Assembly (NCBI RefSeq): GCF_003115775.1
Contig: NZ_QEES01000004.1
Coordinates: 62,001-126,000 of the forward strand
Length of the DNA: 64,000 bases
Reading direction: 5' to 3'
DNA from: Cellulomonas sp. WB94
GTDB lineage: Bacteria > Actinomycetota > Actinomycetes > Actinomycetales > Cellulomonadaceae
Both the position numbers and the translations under genes were made by a program. Positions 17,847-26,385 of the stretch are shown piece after piece. Position 1 is the first letter of the stretch; every line of letters begins with the position of its first letter. Under the pieces are notes generated by a model. That model was not told the DNA's origin. It saw only the letters and a list, made by a program, of their open reading frames with translations, and did no database searches.

Positions 17847-20137
17847 TAGCCGGGCGCGGGTCTGCCGGGTTCCCGCGCGGCGGACGATCGATCCTGGGGT
17901 CCGTCCTCGTCGCCGCCGCAGCCTGCGCGAGCCTGCTCGCACTGTCCGGGCTGCTCTCCCCCGGTCGATGGCTGCGCGCGGGTGTGCTCGCGGTGGTCGT
18001 CCTCGCCGTCGTGACTGCCGCGGTCCGCTCGGTCGCCCGGTCCCGGTGGACCCCGACCATCGTCGGGGCGATCACCGCCGCGCTCGGCCTCCTCGTCGTG
18101 TACGGCGCACCTCCGGGGCGCGTGCAGGTGCTTCCGGACGCCGCGTCGTTCGAGCGGCTCCTCGCCTCCGTGCGCGCGGCGGCCGAGCTCATCAACGCGT
18201 CGGTCGTCCCCATGAACGCCGCACGGCCGGTCGAGATGCTCGTGGTCGCGGGCGGCATGCTCGTCTTCCTGTTCGCCGACGCGCTCGCTCTCGGCCTCGA
18301 CGCGCCCGCCTGGTCCGGCTTCGTGCTGGTCACGATGTGGCTCCCCGCCATCGGCCTCGCCTACCCCGCACCAGCGGGCGCGCTCGGATGGACCGCGTTC
18401 GCCTACCTCCTGCTGCTCGCGCTCCACGCCGCACCCCACGGTGACCACGCCGTCGGTGCCCGGCGCACCACGTCGACGGTGGCGGTCGCAGCAGCGCTCG
18501 TGGTGGCCACGCTCGCCGCCGGACCCGTCGTCGCGGCCGCTCCCGGATGGGCCTCGCTGACGCTCCCGAGCTTCGGGAGCGGGCCGATCGGTCCGCTCCG
18601 GCTCAGCGACGACCTGGACCTGCGACAGAGCCTCGGTCGCCGGTCGGGCCAGGTCGTGCTCCACTACACGGTCGCTCCGGTCGGTGCAGCCGACCCGGCC
18701 TCGCCGACCGATGGCGGCTCGGCCGCTCCCGGTGCGCCCGAGGCGGCCAACGCGCGCGTGGTCGGCCCGCTGCGTGCCTTCACGCTCCGCGACTTCGACG
18801 GCCGGAGCTGGCAGCGGACCGACGCCACCGACCTGCAGGACTGGGCGCCCGGCACGTTGCTGGCCTCCGACACGTCGGTGCAGGGCACGCTCCTCGACCC
18901 GCAGGCCGGAACCCTCGCCCGCGTCGACGTGACGATCGACGGCCTGCGTGAGCTCCGGCTGCCGGTGAGCACCTTCCCCCGCACCCTCGAGATCGCCGGC
19001 CCGTGGCGGTACGACGCCGAGCGCGACGAGGTCGTGGGCGACCGGGCGACGGGCAGCGGCACCACCTACGCCATGACCGTCGAGATCCCGACCCTCACCG
19101 CCGACGACCTCAAGGCCGCCAGCAGCCGGCTGCCTGCGGGGCTCGAGCCGTACCTCGCGGTGCCACAGACCGCTCACACCGAGGACATCCGGGCGCTCGC
19201 GGTGCAGCTCACGGCCGATGCCAGCGGCGCGTACGACCAGGCGCTCGCCCTGCAGACGTACTTCCGCGACATGAGCAGGTTCGTGTACGACACCCGGGTC
19301 GCGCCGGCCCGGACGGACGACGCCGTCTGGGACTTCCTGACGAACCGGCACGGCTACTGCGTCCAGTTCGCGACCTCGATGACCATCATGGCGCGCTCGC
19401 TCGGCATCCCCGCCCGACTGGGGGTCGGGTTCCTGCCCGGTGTCGCCGACGACAACGGCGTCTACACGGTCACCGGCCGGCTGTCGCACACGTGGCCCGA
19501 GCTCTACTTCCCTTCGGCCGGCTGGGTCAGGTTCGAGCCCACCCCCGCCGTGCAGTCGGGCTCGCCGCCTCGATGGAGCGACCCGTTCGTCTTCAGCACC
19601 GCGGCACCGAATGCGGGCGAGATACCGGACAACCTCGGGGGGAACGCCACAGGGGGTGCCACGGCGGGGGCGACTTCGCCCGGCGGCGCCGTCACGGCCG
19701 ACGAGTCGACCAGCCGGTTGCCGGTCGTCGCGGGAGCCGGGTTGCTGCTCCTGCTCGCCGTCGGTGGCCTGGTGGTCGCACGACGACGCTCGACCCGTCA
19801 CGCCGCGGTGGACCCTGAGGTGGCCTGGAGCCGGCTCCGAGAGCGCCTCGCGGCTGCCGGGATCGAGTGGTCCGACGCTCGGACTCCTCGGCAGTGCGTC
19901 GACATCGTCCGCGCCCGGGTCGTCGCGCTCCGCGCAGTGCCCCTGGGCGAGCCCGCGGATGCAGCGCTCGTCCAGCTCGCCGATGCTCTCGAGCAGCTTC
20001 GCTACGCGCCGGCTCCGCCGACGCGCACGCCCGAGGAGCTCGAGGTGTGGATCGCGACGGTCCTGACCGACGTGACGTCGCCGCTCAGCGATCCGAGTCG
20101 CGACGCTTCTGCCAGCGCTCTTCGAGGCGGTTCATGA
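17843..20137 (+). CDS. DUF3488/transglutaminase-like membrane protein
   Basis: This 764-residue protein has about six N-terminal transmembrane helices (20-230), an extracytoplasmic transglutaminase-like domain, one late helix (about 632-650, VAGAGLLLLLAVGGLVVA) and a cytoplasmic DUF4129-like tail. The catalytic Cys is about residue 506 (HGYCVQF) and the His about 549 (LSHTWPE), followed by WVRFEPTP. It ends the MoxR operon. The family may act on cell-envelope proteins, but no substrate is known. The GTG start overlaps the DUF58 stop. Its 3' end overlaps the convergent DUF3040 gene by 53 bp. Confidence 0.93.
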   Translation: MIAGRGSAGFPRGGRSILGSVLVAAAACASLLALSGLLSPGRWLRAGVLAVVVLAVVTAAVRSVARSRWTPTIVGAITAALGLLVVYGAPPGRVQVLPDAASFERLLASVRAAAELINASVVPMNAARPVEMLVVAGGMLVFLFADALALGLDAPAWSGFVLVTMWLPAIGLAYPAPAGALGWTAFAYLLLLALHAAPHGDHAVGARRTTSTVAVAAALVVATLAAGPVVAAAPGWASLTLPSFGSGPIGPLRLSDDLDLRQSLGRRSGQVVLHYTVAPVGAADPASPTDGGSAAPGAPEAANARVVGPLRAFTLRDFDGRSWQRTDATDLQDWAPGTLLASDTSVQGTLLDPQAGTLARVDVTIDGLRELRLPVSTFPRTLEIAGPWRYDAERDEVVGDRATGSGTTYAMTVEIPTLTADDLKAASSRLPAGLEPYLAVPQTAHTEDIRALAVQLTADASGAYDQALALQTYFRDMSRFVYDTRVAPARTDDAVWDFLTNRHGYCVQFATSMTIMARSLGIPARLGVGFLPGVADDNGVYTVTGRLSHTWPELYFPSAGWVRFEPTPAVQSGSPPRWSDPFVFSTAAPNAGEIPDNLGGNATGGATAGATSPGGAVTADESTSRLPVVAGAGLLLLLAVGGLVVARRRSTRHAAVDPEVAWSRLRERLAAAGIEWSDARTPRQCVDIVRARVVALRAVPLGEPADAALVQLADALEQLRYAPAPPTRTPEELEVWIATVLTDVTSPLSDPSRDASASALRGGS

Positions 20138-20480
20138 AGCCTGCCGACCGGGACTTCTTGGCCTGAGGCTTCGGTGACCGGGTCACGCGCCCGTCGGGGC
20201 GGACCACGCCGGCCGGCCCGGTGGCGCGCGGACGTGCGACCGCGTAGGTGACCGCGGCGAACATCACGATGAAGCCCAGCACGCCCAACCATGCGCGTGA
20301 TGCGACCACACCGAAGATCAGCAGGAGCAGACCCACCGCCACGCCGGCGGCACCCAGGACGTAGCGACTGACGGATCGACGCCCGCGGGACGTGAGCGTG
20401 TTCGCGAGCCTGGGGTCGTCAGATGTGAGCTGTCGCTCCATCTGCTCCAGTACGCGCTGCTCGTACTCGGACAGAGGCAC
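20085..20480 (-). CDS. DUF3040 domain-containing membrane protein
   Basis: The 131-residue product starts VPLSEYEQRVLEQMERQL, the DUF3040 signature, and has two hydrophobic helices (about 45-64 and 68-84) and a basic tail. Function is unknown; the family is confined to actinobacteria. The GTG at 20480 is preceded by GGGGG and matches where homologues begin. In-frame ATGs further upstream would add sequence that is not conserved. The last 53 bp overlap the convergent transglutaminase gene, so both reading frames constrain the same DNA. Confidence 0.9.
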   Translation of the reverse strand: MPLSEYEQRVLEQMERQLTSDDPRLANTLTSRGRRSVSRYVLGAAGVAVGLLLLIFGVVASRAWLGVLGFIVMFAAVTYAVARPRATGPAGVVRPDGRVTRSPKPQAKKSRSAGFMNRLEERWQKRRDSDR

Positions 20481-20569
20481 TGCTACCCCCGTACTTCCCT
20501 GTCGGGCTTCCCTGTCGGGATCCATTGGGGTCAGGATAGATCGCGCCGGGCGAAGTCGGTAGTCGGACG

Positions 20570-21802
20570 TCAACCGACTCGCGGAGCCGTCGCCGCTGCA
20601 CCGATCGCCCCCGCACCGAACCGCTCCCGGACGCGGTCCATGGCGCGCTCGGCGTCGCGCTGCGAACCCTCACCGTCCCCGGACACCTCGTCCAGGGTCG
20701 GCTGGCGGATCGTCGACGAGGCGGCGCTGAGACCTTCGGCGCGCACACCGACGAGGCGGACCGGCAGGCCGCCGAGATCGACTCCTGCGAGCAGCTCCCG
20801 TGCGGCGAGATACACCTCGCGACCGACGTCGGTAGGGGTCACGAGGGTCCGGGAACGCGTCAGCGTCCGAAAGTCCGAGGTCCGGACCTTCACGGCGATC
20901 GTCCGAGCGACAAGGCCCTGCGCACGAAGCCGCCCGGCACACCGGTCGGCGAGCTCGAGCGCCTTGGCCTGGACGACCACCGGGTCGGCGACATCCACCG
21001 GGAACGTCACCTCGGCGCCGATGCTCTTCTCGTCGCGACCCGGCTCGACCGGGCGCGGGTCCCGGCCCCAGGACAGGTCGTAGAGGTGCGCGCCGGAGGT
21101 CCGTCCCACTGCTCGCTGGATCGTCCCGACGTCACTGTCGGCGAGCTCCGCGACGGTGCGGATGCCCCACCGCGCGAGCGCAGCCTCGGTGCGCTCCCCC
21201 ACGCCCCACAGCGCACCGACCGGCAGCGTGCGCAGGAACGGAACCGTCGCGTCCTTGGGCACGAGGAGGACGCCGTCAGGCTTGGCGTGGCCCGACGCAA
21301 GCTTCGCGACGAACTTCGTCGACGCGATCCCGACCGAGCAGGTGATCCCGTGCTCGGTCAGCACCCGGGCGCGGATCAGCTCCGCGATCCTCGTCGGTGG
21401 TCCGAGCCGCCGCCGTGCTCCCGACACGTCCAGGAAGGCCTCGTCGACGCTCACCTGCTCGACGAGCGTCGTGATGTCGCGCAGGACCTGCATGACACCG
21501 CTCGACACCGCGCGATAGGTCGCGATGTCCGGTGGGACGACGACGGCGTGCGGGCACAGTCGCCGTGCCGCGGCCATCGGCATCGCGGAGTGCACCCCGA
21601 ACGCCCGCGCCTCGTAGGTCGCGGCCAGCACGACGGCGCGCTCAGAGCCGCCCACGATGACGGGAAGCCCTCGGAGCTGAGGTCTCCGGGCGATCTCCAC
21701 GGAGGCGAAGAACGCATCCATGTCGACGTGGAGGATCGAGCAGCCGTCCTCGTCGGCCCCCCAGTCGCGTCGAGCGGTGCCAGACCGCGGGCTCCGGCTC
21801 AC
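20570..21802 (-). CDS. dinB: DNA polymerase IV (Y-family, DinB)
   Basis: DinB is the error-prone translesion polymerase. The 410-residue product carries HVDMDAFFASVE (catalytic Asp), ATYEARAFGVHSAMPM, SVDEAFLDVSG (catalytic Asp-Glu) and SVGIASTKFVAKLASG. The little-finger domain follows, with VRLVGVRAEGL. The GTG at 21802 overlaps the upstream HEPN gene by 4 nt, so the two are co-translated from the SOS promoter at 22289-22318. An about 19-residue N-terminal extension precedes the usual start. No clear C-terminal beta-clamp motif was identified beyond QPTLDEV. Confidence 0.95.
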   Translation of the reverse strand: MSRSPRSGTARRDWGADEDGCSILHVDMDAFFASVEIARRPQLRGLPVIVGGSERAVVLAATYEARAFGVHSAMPMAAARRLCPHAVVVPPDIATYRAVSSGVMQVLRDITTLVEQVSVDEAFLDVSGARRRLGPPTRIAELIRARVLTEHGITCSVGIASTKFVAKLASGHAKPDGVLLVPKDATVPFLRTLPVGALWGVGERTEAALARWGIRTVAELADSDVGTIQRAVGRTSGAHLYDLSWGRDPRPVEPGRDEKSIGAEVTFPVDVADPVVVQAKALELADRCAGRLRAQGLVARTIAVKVRTSDFRTLTRSRTLVTPTDVGREVYLAARELLAGVDLGGLPVRLVGVRAEGLSAASSTIRQPTLDEVSGDGEGSQRDAERAMDRVRERFGAGAIGAAATAPRVG

Positions 21803-22251
21803 GACGCACGCAGGCCGAGTCCTCGCGGCGCGGCACCCCGCACCGGCGCCGTCGGCGAGGCGTCGGCCGTGAGCAGCGCCCGGAGCTCGTCGATGAAGTC
21901 CTCGGCGGCGCACAACGCCTGCTCGGCTCGCGCCTCCGACACCGCGTCGAACCGACCTGCCTCGATGGCCGACCGCAGGCTCGCTCCGCCGGCGAAGTAG
22001 TCGATCCAGTCCGCAAGCTCGGGAGCGACGACGCGGAGCATGTCCCAGACCGTCCGGGGGGGACGCCTGCCGCCGGGCCGCCCACGCACGGCGAGCAGCG
22101 CCGCCCCGCCCCGCAGGGCTGCGAGGTGGGCGTGAGAGAACCGTTCCCATGCCTCCGAGGAGAACTGCGCCGCGACGAGCTCGGCATCCGCGCGCTGCAG
22201 GAGCTCGTGCGAGCGGGTCGGCAGAAGGTCGGTACCTGCGGCTGTCGCCAT
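21799..22251 (-). CDS. SAV_6107-family HEPN-domain protein
   Basis: The 150-residue helical product (MATAAGTDLLPTRSHELLQR..., WERFSHAHLAALRGGAALLA, FDAVSEARAEQALCAAEDFI) matches the actinobacterial SAV_6107 type of HEPN protein that is commonly paired with dinB. Its role is unknown. HEPN folds elsewhere are RNases or nucleotide-related scaffolds, but the RNase motif Rx4-6H is not evident here. It is the first gene of the SOS-controlled dinB operon, so it is probably made during DNA damage. Confidence 0.85.
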   Translation of the reverse strand: MATAAGTDLLPTRSHELLQRADAELVAAQFSSEAWERFSHAHLAALRGGAALLAVRGRPGGRRPPRTVWDMLRVVAPELADWIDYFAGGASLRSAIEAGRFDAVSEARAEQALCAAEDFIDELRALLTADASPTAPVRGAAPRGLGLRAS

Positions 22252-22288
22252 GAGCTTTCCCGTCCCCTCTCCTCGTCGTCCGGCTCTC

Positions 22289-22318
22289 AGTATCGAACAC
22301 CTGTTCGACTCCCGTCAA
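22289..22318 (-). promoter_or_regulatory. SOS promoter of HEPN-dinB with a perfect LexA box
   Basis: TCGAACACCTGTTCGA at 22293-22308 has both half-sites identical to the actinobacterial SOS consensus TCGAAC-N4-GTTCGA. On the minus strand a TTGACG -35 (22313-22318) and GATACT -10 (22289-22294), 18 bp apart, enclose the box. Bound LexA would occlude the promoter. The HEPN start is 38 bp downstream. Confidence 0.92.
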
Positions 22319-22365
22319 CCTCCGCCCCGGCCGGCACCGCCTGCGGGCCTCTGCCCGCGAGCCTC

Positions 22366-22371
22366 TACGGT
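22366..22371 (+). promoter_or_regulatory. -10 element for a leaderless mRNA
   Basis: TACGGT lies 6 nt before the GTG at 22378. No ribosome site precedes this GTG, and the spacing matches leaderless actinobacterial transcripts. Confidence 0.5.
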
Positions 22372-22377
22372 AGGCAG

Positions 22378-23313
22378 GTGGCTGCCCGCGACCGCTCGGG
22401 GCGACGAGCCCCAGCCTCACACCGACCTCCGACATCCCCGACCTGGCCGTCGGGGCCCGTTGCCATCTCCACCGGGACCGTCGAGGTCGTCCGCGCCCCG
22501 GACGACCCGACCGGTGTGACCGTCCTGGTCAACGGCGTCCCCAGCTCGCACCTCGACCTCGTCGACCCGACCCGGCTCTCGTTCGAGTACATGCAGCAGA
22601 TGGCCGCCGTGGTGGACAGGCTCATGCCGCGTGAACCACTTGCCGTCGTGCACCTCGGAGCCGCCGGCTGCGCGATGGCCCGCTATGTGCACGCGACCCG
22701 GCCGGCATCCCGTCAGATCGCGATCGAGCTCGACGCGACCCTGCCCGAGCTCGTCCGTGCGTGGTTCGACCTGCCGCGCGCGCCCGCGCTCCGGATCCGG
22801 GCCGGCGACGCGCGCAGCGAGCTCGCGACGCTGCCGGACGCCAGCGCGGACATCGTCATCCGGGACGTCTTCGCGGGCGACAGCACGCCCGAGCACGTCA
22901 CGACGCTGGAGTTCACCGCCGACGTCGCGCGGGTCCTGCGGCCTGGAGGTCTCTACGTCGCGAACTGCGCCGACCGACCCCCGCTCGCCCGGGCGCGCGC
23001 GGAGACCGCGACCCTCGCGGCGGTGTTCGCCGACGTCGCCGTCATCGCCGAGCCCGGCCAGCTGCGCGGTCGTCGCTACGGCAACCTCGTCCTTGCCGGC
23101 ACGAACGACCCTGCGCTGCTGCGGTCAGCCGACCTGGATCGCGCGCTGCGCTCCCTGCCTGCGCCGTCGAGGCTGCTGCGTGACGCCGACGTCGTCGCGT
23201 TCGTCGGCTCGGCACAGCCGATCCTCGACGCGGCACCGCAACCGGCTGCGGCTGCCTCTGCCGCCGCACGCAGCAAGGCCGCACCCCCGTCTGAGGATGC
23301 GGCCTTGCGCTGA
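22378..23313 (+). CDS. Spermidine-synthase-like protein (orphan aminopropyltransferase/methyltransferase fold)
   Basis: The 311-residue product has a Rossmann fold with VVHLGAAGCAMARYVHATRP in place of the GGGDG loop of spermidine synthase. It continues with IAIELDATLPELV (ribose-binding acid), RAGDARSEL and IVIRDVFAGDSTPEHVTT (the position of the catalytic Asp). This matches actinobacterial proteins annotated as spermidine synthases, but the nucleotide loop is altered and no speD or other polyamine gene is nearby. A role in polyamine synthesis is therefore doubtful. The GTG start is chosen from the leaderless -10. The last 13 codons form a terminator-like hairpin. Confidence 0.75.
   Translation: MAARDRSGRRAPASHRPPTSPTWPSGPVAISTGTVEVVRAPDDPTGVTVLVNGVPSSHLDLVDPTRLSFEYMQQMAAVVDRLMPREPLAVVHLGAAGCAMARYVHATRPASRQIAIELDATLPELVRAWFDLPRAPALRIRAGDARSELATLPDASADIVIRDVFAGDSTPEHVTTLEFTADVARVLRPGGLYVANCADRPPLARARAETATLAAVFADVAVIAEPGQLRGRRYGNLVLAGTNDPALLRSADLDRALRSLPAPSRLLRDADVVAFVGSAQPILDAAPQPAAAASAAARSKAAPPSEDAALR
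23273..23308 (+). terminator. Hairpin inside the 3' end of the spermidine-synthase-like gene
   Basis: GCAAGGCCGCA and TGCGGCCTTGC are perfect 11-bp arms around 14 nt, ending 5 nt before the stop. It probably serves as a transcription terminator or 3' stabiliser encoded within the reading frame (residues SKAAPPSEDAALR). Confidence 0.65.
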
Positions 23314-23343
23314 GCTCATCGCGCCGAGTCAGCCGATGGCCGG

Positions 23344-23360
23344 CTCAGCGAGAAGCTGAG
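23344..23360 (-). terminator. Short hairpin after the cold shock gene
   Basis: CTCAGC and GCTGAG pair around GAGAA, starting 2 bp beyond the csp stop on the minus strand. It is short and lacks a strong U-tract. It may work together with the larger hairpin at 23273-23308. Confidence 0.45.
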
Positions 23361-23361
23361 G

Positions 23362-23565
23362 TCAGAGTGCCTGAACCTTCTCGGCCTGCGGACCCTTGGG
23401 TCCCTGGGTGATCTCGAACTCGACCCGCTGGCCCTCGTCGAGCGACCGGTAGCCCTGCGTGTCGATGGCCGAGTAGTGGACGAAGACGTCGGGGCCGCCG
23501 CCGTCCTGGGCGATGAACCCATAGCCCTTCTCAGCGTTGAACCACTTGACAGCACCCTGTGCCAT
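23362..23565 (-). CDS. Cold shock protein (CspA family)
   Basis: This 67-residue single CSD nucleic-acid chaperone has RNP1 KGYGFI (about 13-18) and RNP2-like VFVHYSAI, starting [20 protein letters not shown]. It binds single-stranded RNA/DNA and melts secondary structure. Length is exactly that of the family. The ATG at 23565 is preceded by AGAAGGACAAGAAC. About 285 bp of non-coding DNA lie upstream, leaving room for the long regulatory 5' leader common in csp genes; no cold-box was recognised. Confidence 0.95.
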   Translation of the reverse strand: MAQGAVKWFNAEKGYGFIAQDGGGPDVFVHYSAIDTQGYRSLDEGQRVEFEITQGPKGPQAEKVQAL

Positions 23566-23850
23566 GTTCTTGTCCTTCTGTTCCAACCGGTGACGGTGAC
23601 GAGCATGTGCCCGCGCCGTGCCGCAATGCCTTGTCCCACGTCCTGCACCGGGCAGACCAGCCGGAGCTGGAGATGCCCTCACCAGGAGGTCAGGGCGCCG
23701 GTCGAGCGTCAGTACGTCACTGCAACATTCGTCATCCTGCCACGCGGCCGCATTCGCGCGCCACGGTTTCTGATCACGTTTGGGTGGATGTTCGACGGCC
23801 ATCTGGTCGCCGATTCGTCATCCCAGATCAGTGCGTGACGACTCGAGCGC
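23566..23850. other. Upstream region of csp (285 bp, no gene)
   Basis: It separates csp from the end of the MFS gene, both on the minus strand. It is noticeably less GC-rich than the genes around it (for example 23765-23800), as expected for a promoter and leader. No open frame with family similarity and no strong hairpin were seen. Confidence 0.5.
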
Positions 23851-25146
23851 TCAGAGCCGGACCTCGGGGTGCGCCACCCGCGTCTGGCGGCGCGACACGA
23901 GCAGCCCGGCGACTCCGACGACCCACGGCACGGCCACGACCGACAGGCCCTGGCGGTAGGCGTCGAGGTCACGCGTCGCACCCAGAGCCACGTGGTCGAG
24001 CACGACGCCGATCGCGAGCATCGTCGACAGCGCTGCGACGAAGCTGCCGGTGTTGACGAACCCCGTCGTCGCCCCCAGCCGGTGCGCGGGCGTGCAGTGC
24101 CGCGCGACGTCGAAGCCCACGAGGCTCGTCGGGCCACCGACAGCGACCGCGACGACGAAGATGGCCAGCACTGCCAGCGGTCGCGGCCCGGGCGGCACGA
24201 GGACGACGAGCCACGCGACACCGATCGCACCGGCGATGATCAGCACGGTCCGGGTGCGTCGCTCCGGATGACGCGCGGACGCCTCGCCGAGCAACGGTCC
24301 GGCGACCACGGCGGCGACCACGTTGAGCGTGAGCAGCGCGCTCGCCTCGGCGGTGCTCCGCCCCTGGCCCTCGACGAAGAACGAGAACCCCCACAGGAGC
24401 ACGATCACGTTCGTGCTGAAGGCGCTGAGGAAGTGCACCCAGAACCCCAGCCAGGCACCTGGCTCGCGCGCGACGGCACGCAGTCCCACCAGGACGCCCT
24501 CGCGCGGGGTCGTGCTCGCGACGCCGGGCGCCGGTGCGCTGCGGGTGACCGCGGGGTCGGCCGGCCCGGACGCGGGCGAGTCGCGCACGACGACGACGAC
24601 GAGGATGCCCGCGAGCAGTCCGACGGCCGCCAGACCTCCGAAGGCCGCGCCCCATCCGGCGCCCTGCAGCACCGCGACGAGCGGCACCGCCGCGAGCACC
24701 TGACCGAGCTGGCCGATGGACCCGGTGAGCTGCGTCATCAGGGGCACCCTGCGCTGCGGGAACCAGGCCGGGATGAGCCGGATCACGCAGACGAAGGTCA
24801 TCGCGTCCCCGGCACCGATGAACATCCGGCCCAGCAGCGCCGCGGGCACGACCGTGGCGGTTGCGACGACGAGCTGGCCCACCGCCATCAGGAACGCGCC
24901 GCCCGCGATGATCCGACGCGGCCCGAGCCTGTCGAGCAGCACACCGACCGGGATCTGGAACGCGGCGTAGACGATGAGCTGGGCCACGGCGAGGCTCGCC
25001 AGCACCGAGGCGCTCACGCCGAACCTGCTGGTCGTCTCGAGACCCGCCACCCCGAGCGAGGAGCGGTGGAGCACGGCGATCGCGTAAGCCGCGACAGCGG
25101 CTCCCCAGACGATGAGGGCACGCGCTCCGGGCGGAGAAGTCGTCAC
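23851..25146 (-). CDS. Major facilitator superfamily transporter
   Basis: The 431-residue product has about twelve hydrophobic helices. Loop 2-3 carries LLDRLGPRRIIAGG, the MFS motif A, and YAAFQIPVGVLLDRLG precedes it. The substrate cannot be inferred; the overall style resembles nitrate/sugar-phosphate-like MFS members. The ATG at 25146 lies downstream of a strong hairpin that separates it from the PAC2 gene, so it probably has its own promoter at about 25150-25170. No regulator gene is adjacent. Confidence 0.88.
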   Translation of the reverse strand: MTTSPPGARALIVWGAAVAAYAIAVLHRSSLGVAGLETTSRFGVSASVLASLAVAQLIVYAAFQIPVGVLLDRLGPRRIIAGGAFLMAVGQLVVATATVVPAALLGRMFIGAGDAMTFVCVIRLIPAWFPQRRVPLMTQLTGSIGQLGQVLAAVPLVAVLQGAGWGAAFGGLAAVGLLAGILVVVVVRDSPASGPADPAVTRSAPAPGVASTTPREGVLVGLRAVAREPGAWLGFWVHFLSAFSTNVIVLLWGFSFFVEGQGRSTAEASALLTLNVVAAVVAGPLLGEASARHPERRTRTVLIIAGAIGVAWLVVLVPPGPRPLAVLAIFVVAVAVGGPTSLVGFDVARHCTPAHRLGATTGFVNTGSFVAALSTMLAIGVVLDHVALGATRDLDAYRQGLSVVAVPWVVGVAGLLVSRRQTRVAHPEVRL

Positions 25147-25173
25147 GGACGACCATTGTGCTGCTCACGACGA

Positions 25174-25227
25174 GCCAGGACGGCGCCGGCCGCACGACGC
25201 GTGTCGTGCGGCCGGCGCCGTCCTGGC
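25174..25227 (-). terminator. Perfect 25-bp hairpin between the PAC2 and MFS genes
   Basis: Two 25-nt arms pair without a mismatch around a 4-nt loop (GCGT); the arm core is GGCGCCGGCCGCACGAC. It lies 49 bp after the PAC2 stop and 28 bp before the MFS start, both on the minus strand. The position fits a terminator, though there is no U-tract. It is the longest perfect inverted repeat I found in the window. Confidence 0.75.
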
Positions 25228-25275
25228 GAGTCGGGCGTGTCGCTGCGGATCAAGGTCGATCCGCAGAGAGCAACG

Positions 25276-26211
25276 TCACAGTCCGGGACCGTCTCCGGTC
25301 TGCTGCGCCAGGAACCGCTCGAACTCCTCGCCCAGCTCGTCCGCCGTGGGCAGCTGCGCGCTCTCGGCGAGCAAACCCGTCCGGCCGAGGTTGTGCGTGA
25401 ACGCGTCGTACTGCTCCTCGAGGGCGTGGACCACGGCGGCGACCTCCTCGGAGCCGTTGACCTGGCGCTCGATCTCGAGCACGGTCTCGTTCGCTGCCTG
25501 CGTGAGGCTCGCGAGCTGCAGGTCGAGACCTGTCACGCGCTGGAGGTTCTCGAGCGCCGTGATGCTCGCCTGCGGGAACGACGACTGAGCCAGGTAGTGC
25601 GGGACATGCACCGCGAAGCCCATCGCGTCGTGCCCCGACTGACCGAGCCGGAGCTCGAGCAGTGCGCTCGCGCTCGCCGGGACCTGGACCGTGCCGAACC
25701 ACGACTTGTGGTCCGAGATGAGCTCCGGCCGCGTCGCGTGCGCCGTGACCGACAGCGGGCGGGTGTGCGGGATGCCCATCGGGATCCCGTGCAGGCCGAT
25801 GGTCAGCGGCACGTCGAACCGCTCGACGATCTGGCGGACGGCCGACGCGAACCTCTCCCACTGCACGTCGGGCTCGAGCCCGTGCAGCAGCAGGAACGGC
25901 ACACCGGCCGCGTCGTGGATCACGTCGACGACCAGCTCGGGTTCGTCGTAGTCGCTCCACGTCGACGAGTCGAACGTCATGATCGGCCGCCTCGAGCGGT
26001 AGTCGATCAGCTGGTCGACGTCGAACGTCGCGAGCCTCGTCGCCGGGAGCTCCTCGGTCAGGTGCTCGACGGCCAGCTGCCCGGCGCTGCCTGCGTCCAT
26101 GAAGCCGCGCAGCGCATGCACGAGCACCGGACCCAGTCCGCCGGCAGACCGCGTCTCGACCTCGGCCGCGACCTGCGGGTCGACGTCGTAGATGTCGTTG
26201 GGGTCCTGCAT
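25276..26211 (-). CDS. PAC2-family protein (proteasome-assembly-chaperone fold)
   Basis: The 311-residue protein starts MQDPNDIYDVDPQVAAEV and contains VLVHALRGFMDAGSAGQLAVEH, DYRSRRPIMTF and ALRPEL-like helices of the PAC2 fold, including GLEPDVQWERFA and HVPHYLAQSSFPQASI. Actinobacterial PAC2 proteins are conserved and of unclear function; some accompany proteasome-bearing genomes. The ATG at 26211 has AAGAGGTGAG before it. It stands alone between a terminator-like hairpin and the divergent helD promoter region. Confidence 0.9.
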   Translation of the reverse strand: MQDPNDIYDVDPQVAAEVETRSAGGLGPVLVHALRGFMDAGSAGQLAVEHLTEELPATRLATFDVDQLIDYRSRRPIMTFDSSTWSDYDEPELVVDVIHDAAGVPFLLLHGLEPDVQWERFASAVRQIVERFDVPLTIGLHGIPMGIPHTRPLSVTAHATRPELISDHKSWFGTVQVPASASALLELRLGQSGHDAMGFAVHVPHYLAQSSFPQASITALENLQRVTGLDLQLASLTQAANETVLEIERQVNGSEEVAAVVHALEEQYDAFTHNLGRTGLLAESAQLPTADELGEEFERFLAQQTGDGPGL

Positions 26212-26385
26212 GGGTCCTCACCTCTTCCGTTGGCCGCACCCGGAGCACGCGGCCTCGATCTCGACAACACCTGGACGGGTCCAGGTCTTCCCCGACGCGC
26301 CTGCCCGGCAGAGCGGTGCTGCACACGACAGCCCTGGCGAGGCGGATAATGGACGGCCGCTCCGCGCGTGTGCACGGAGGCATCC

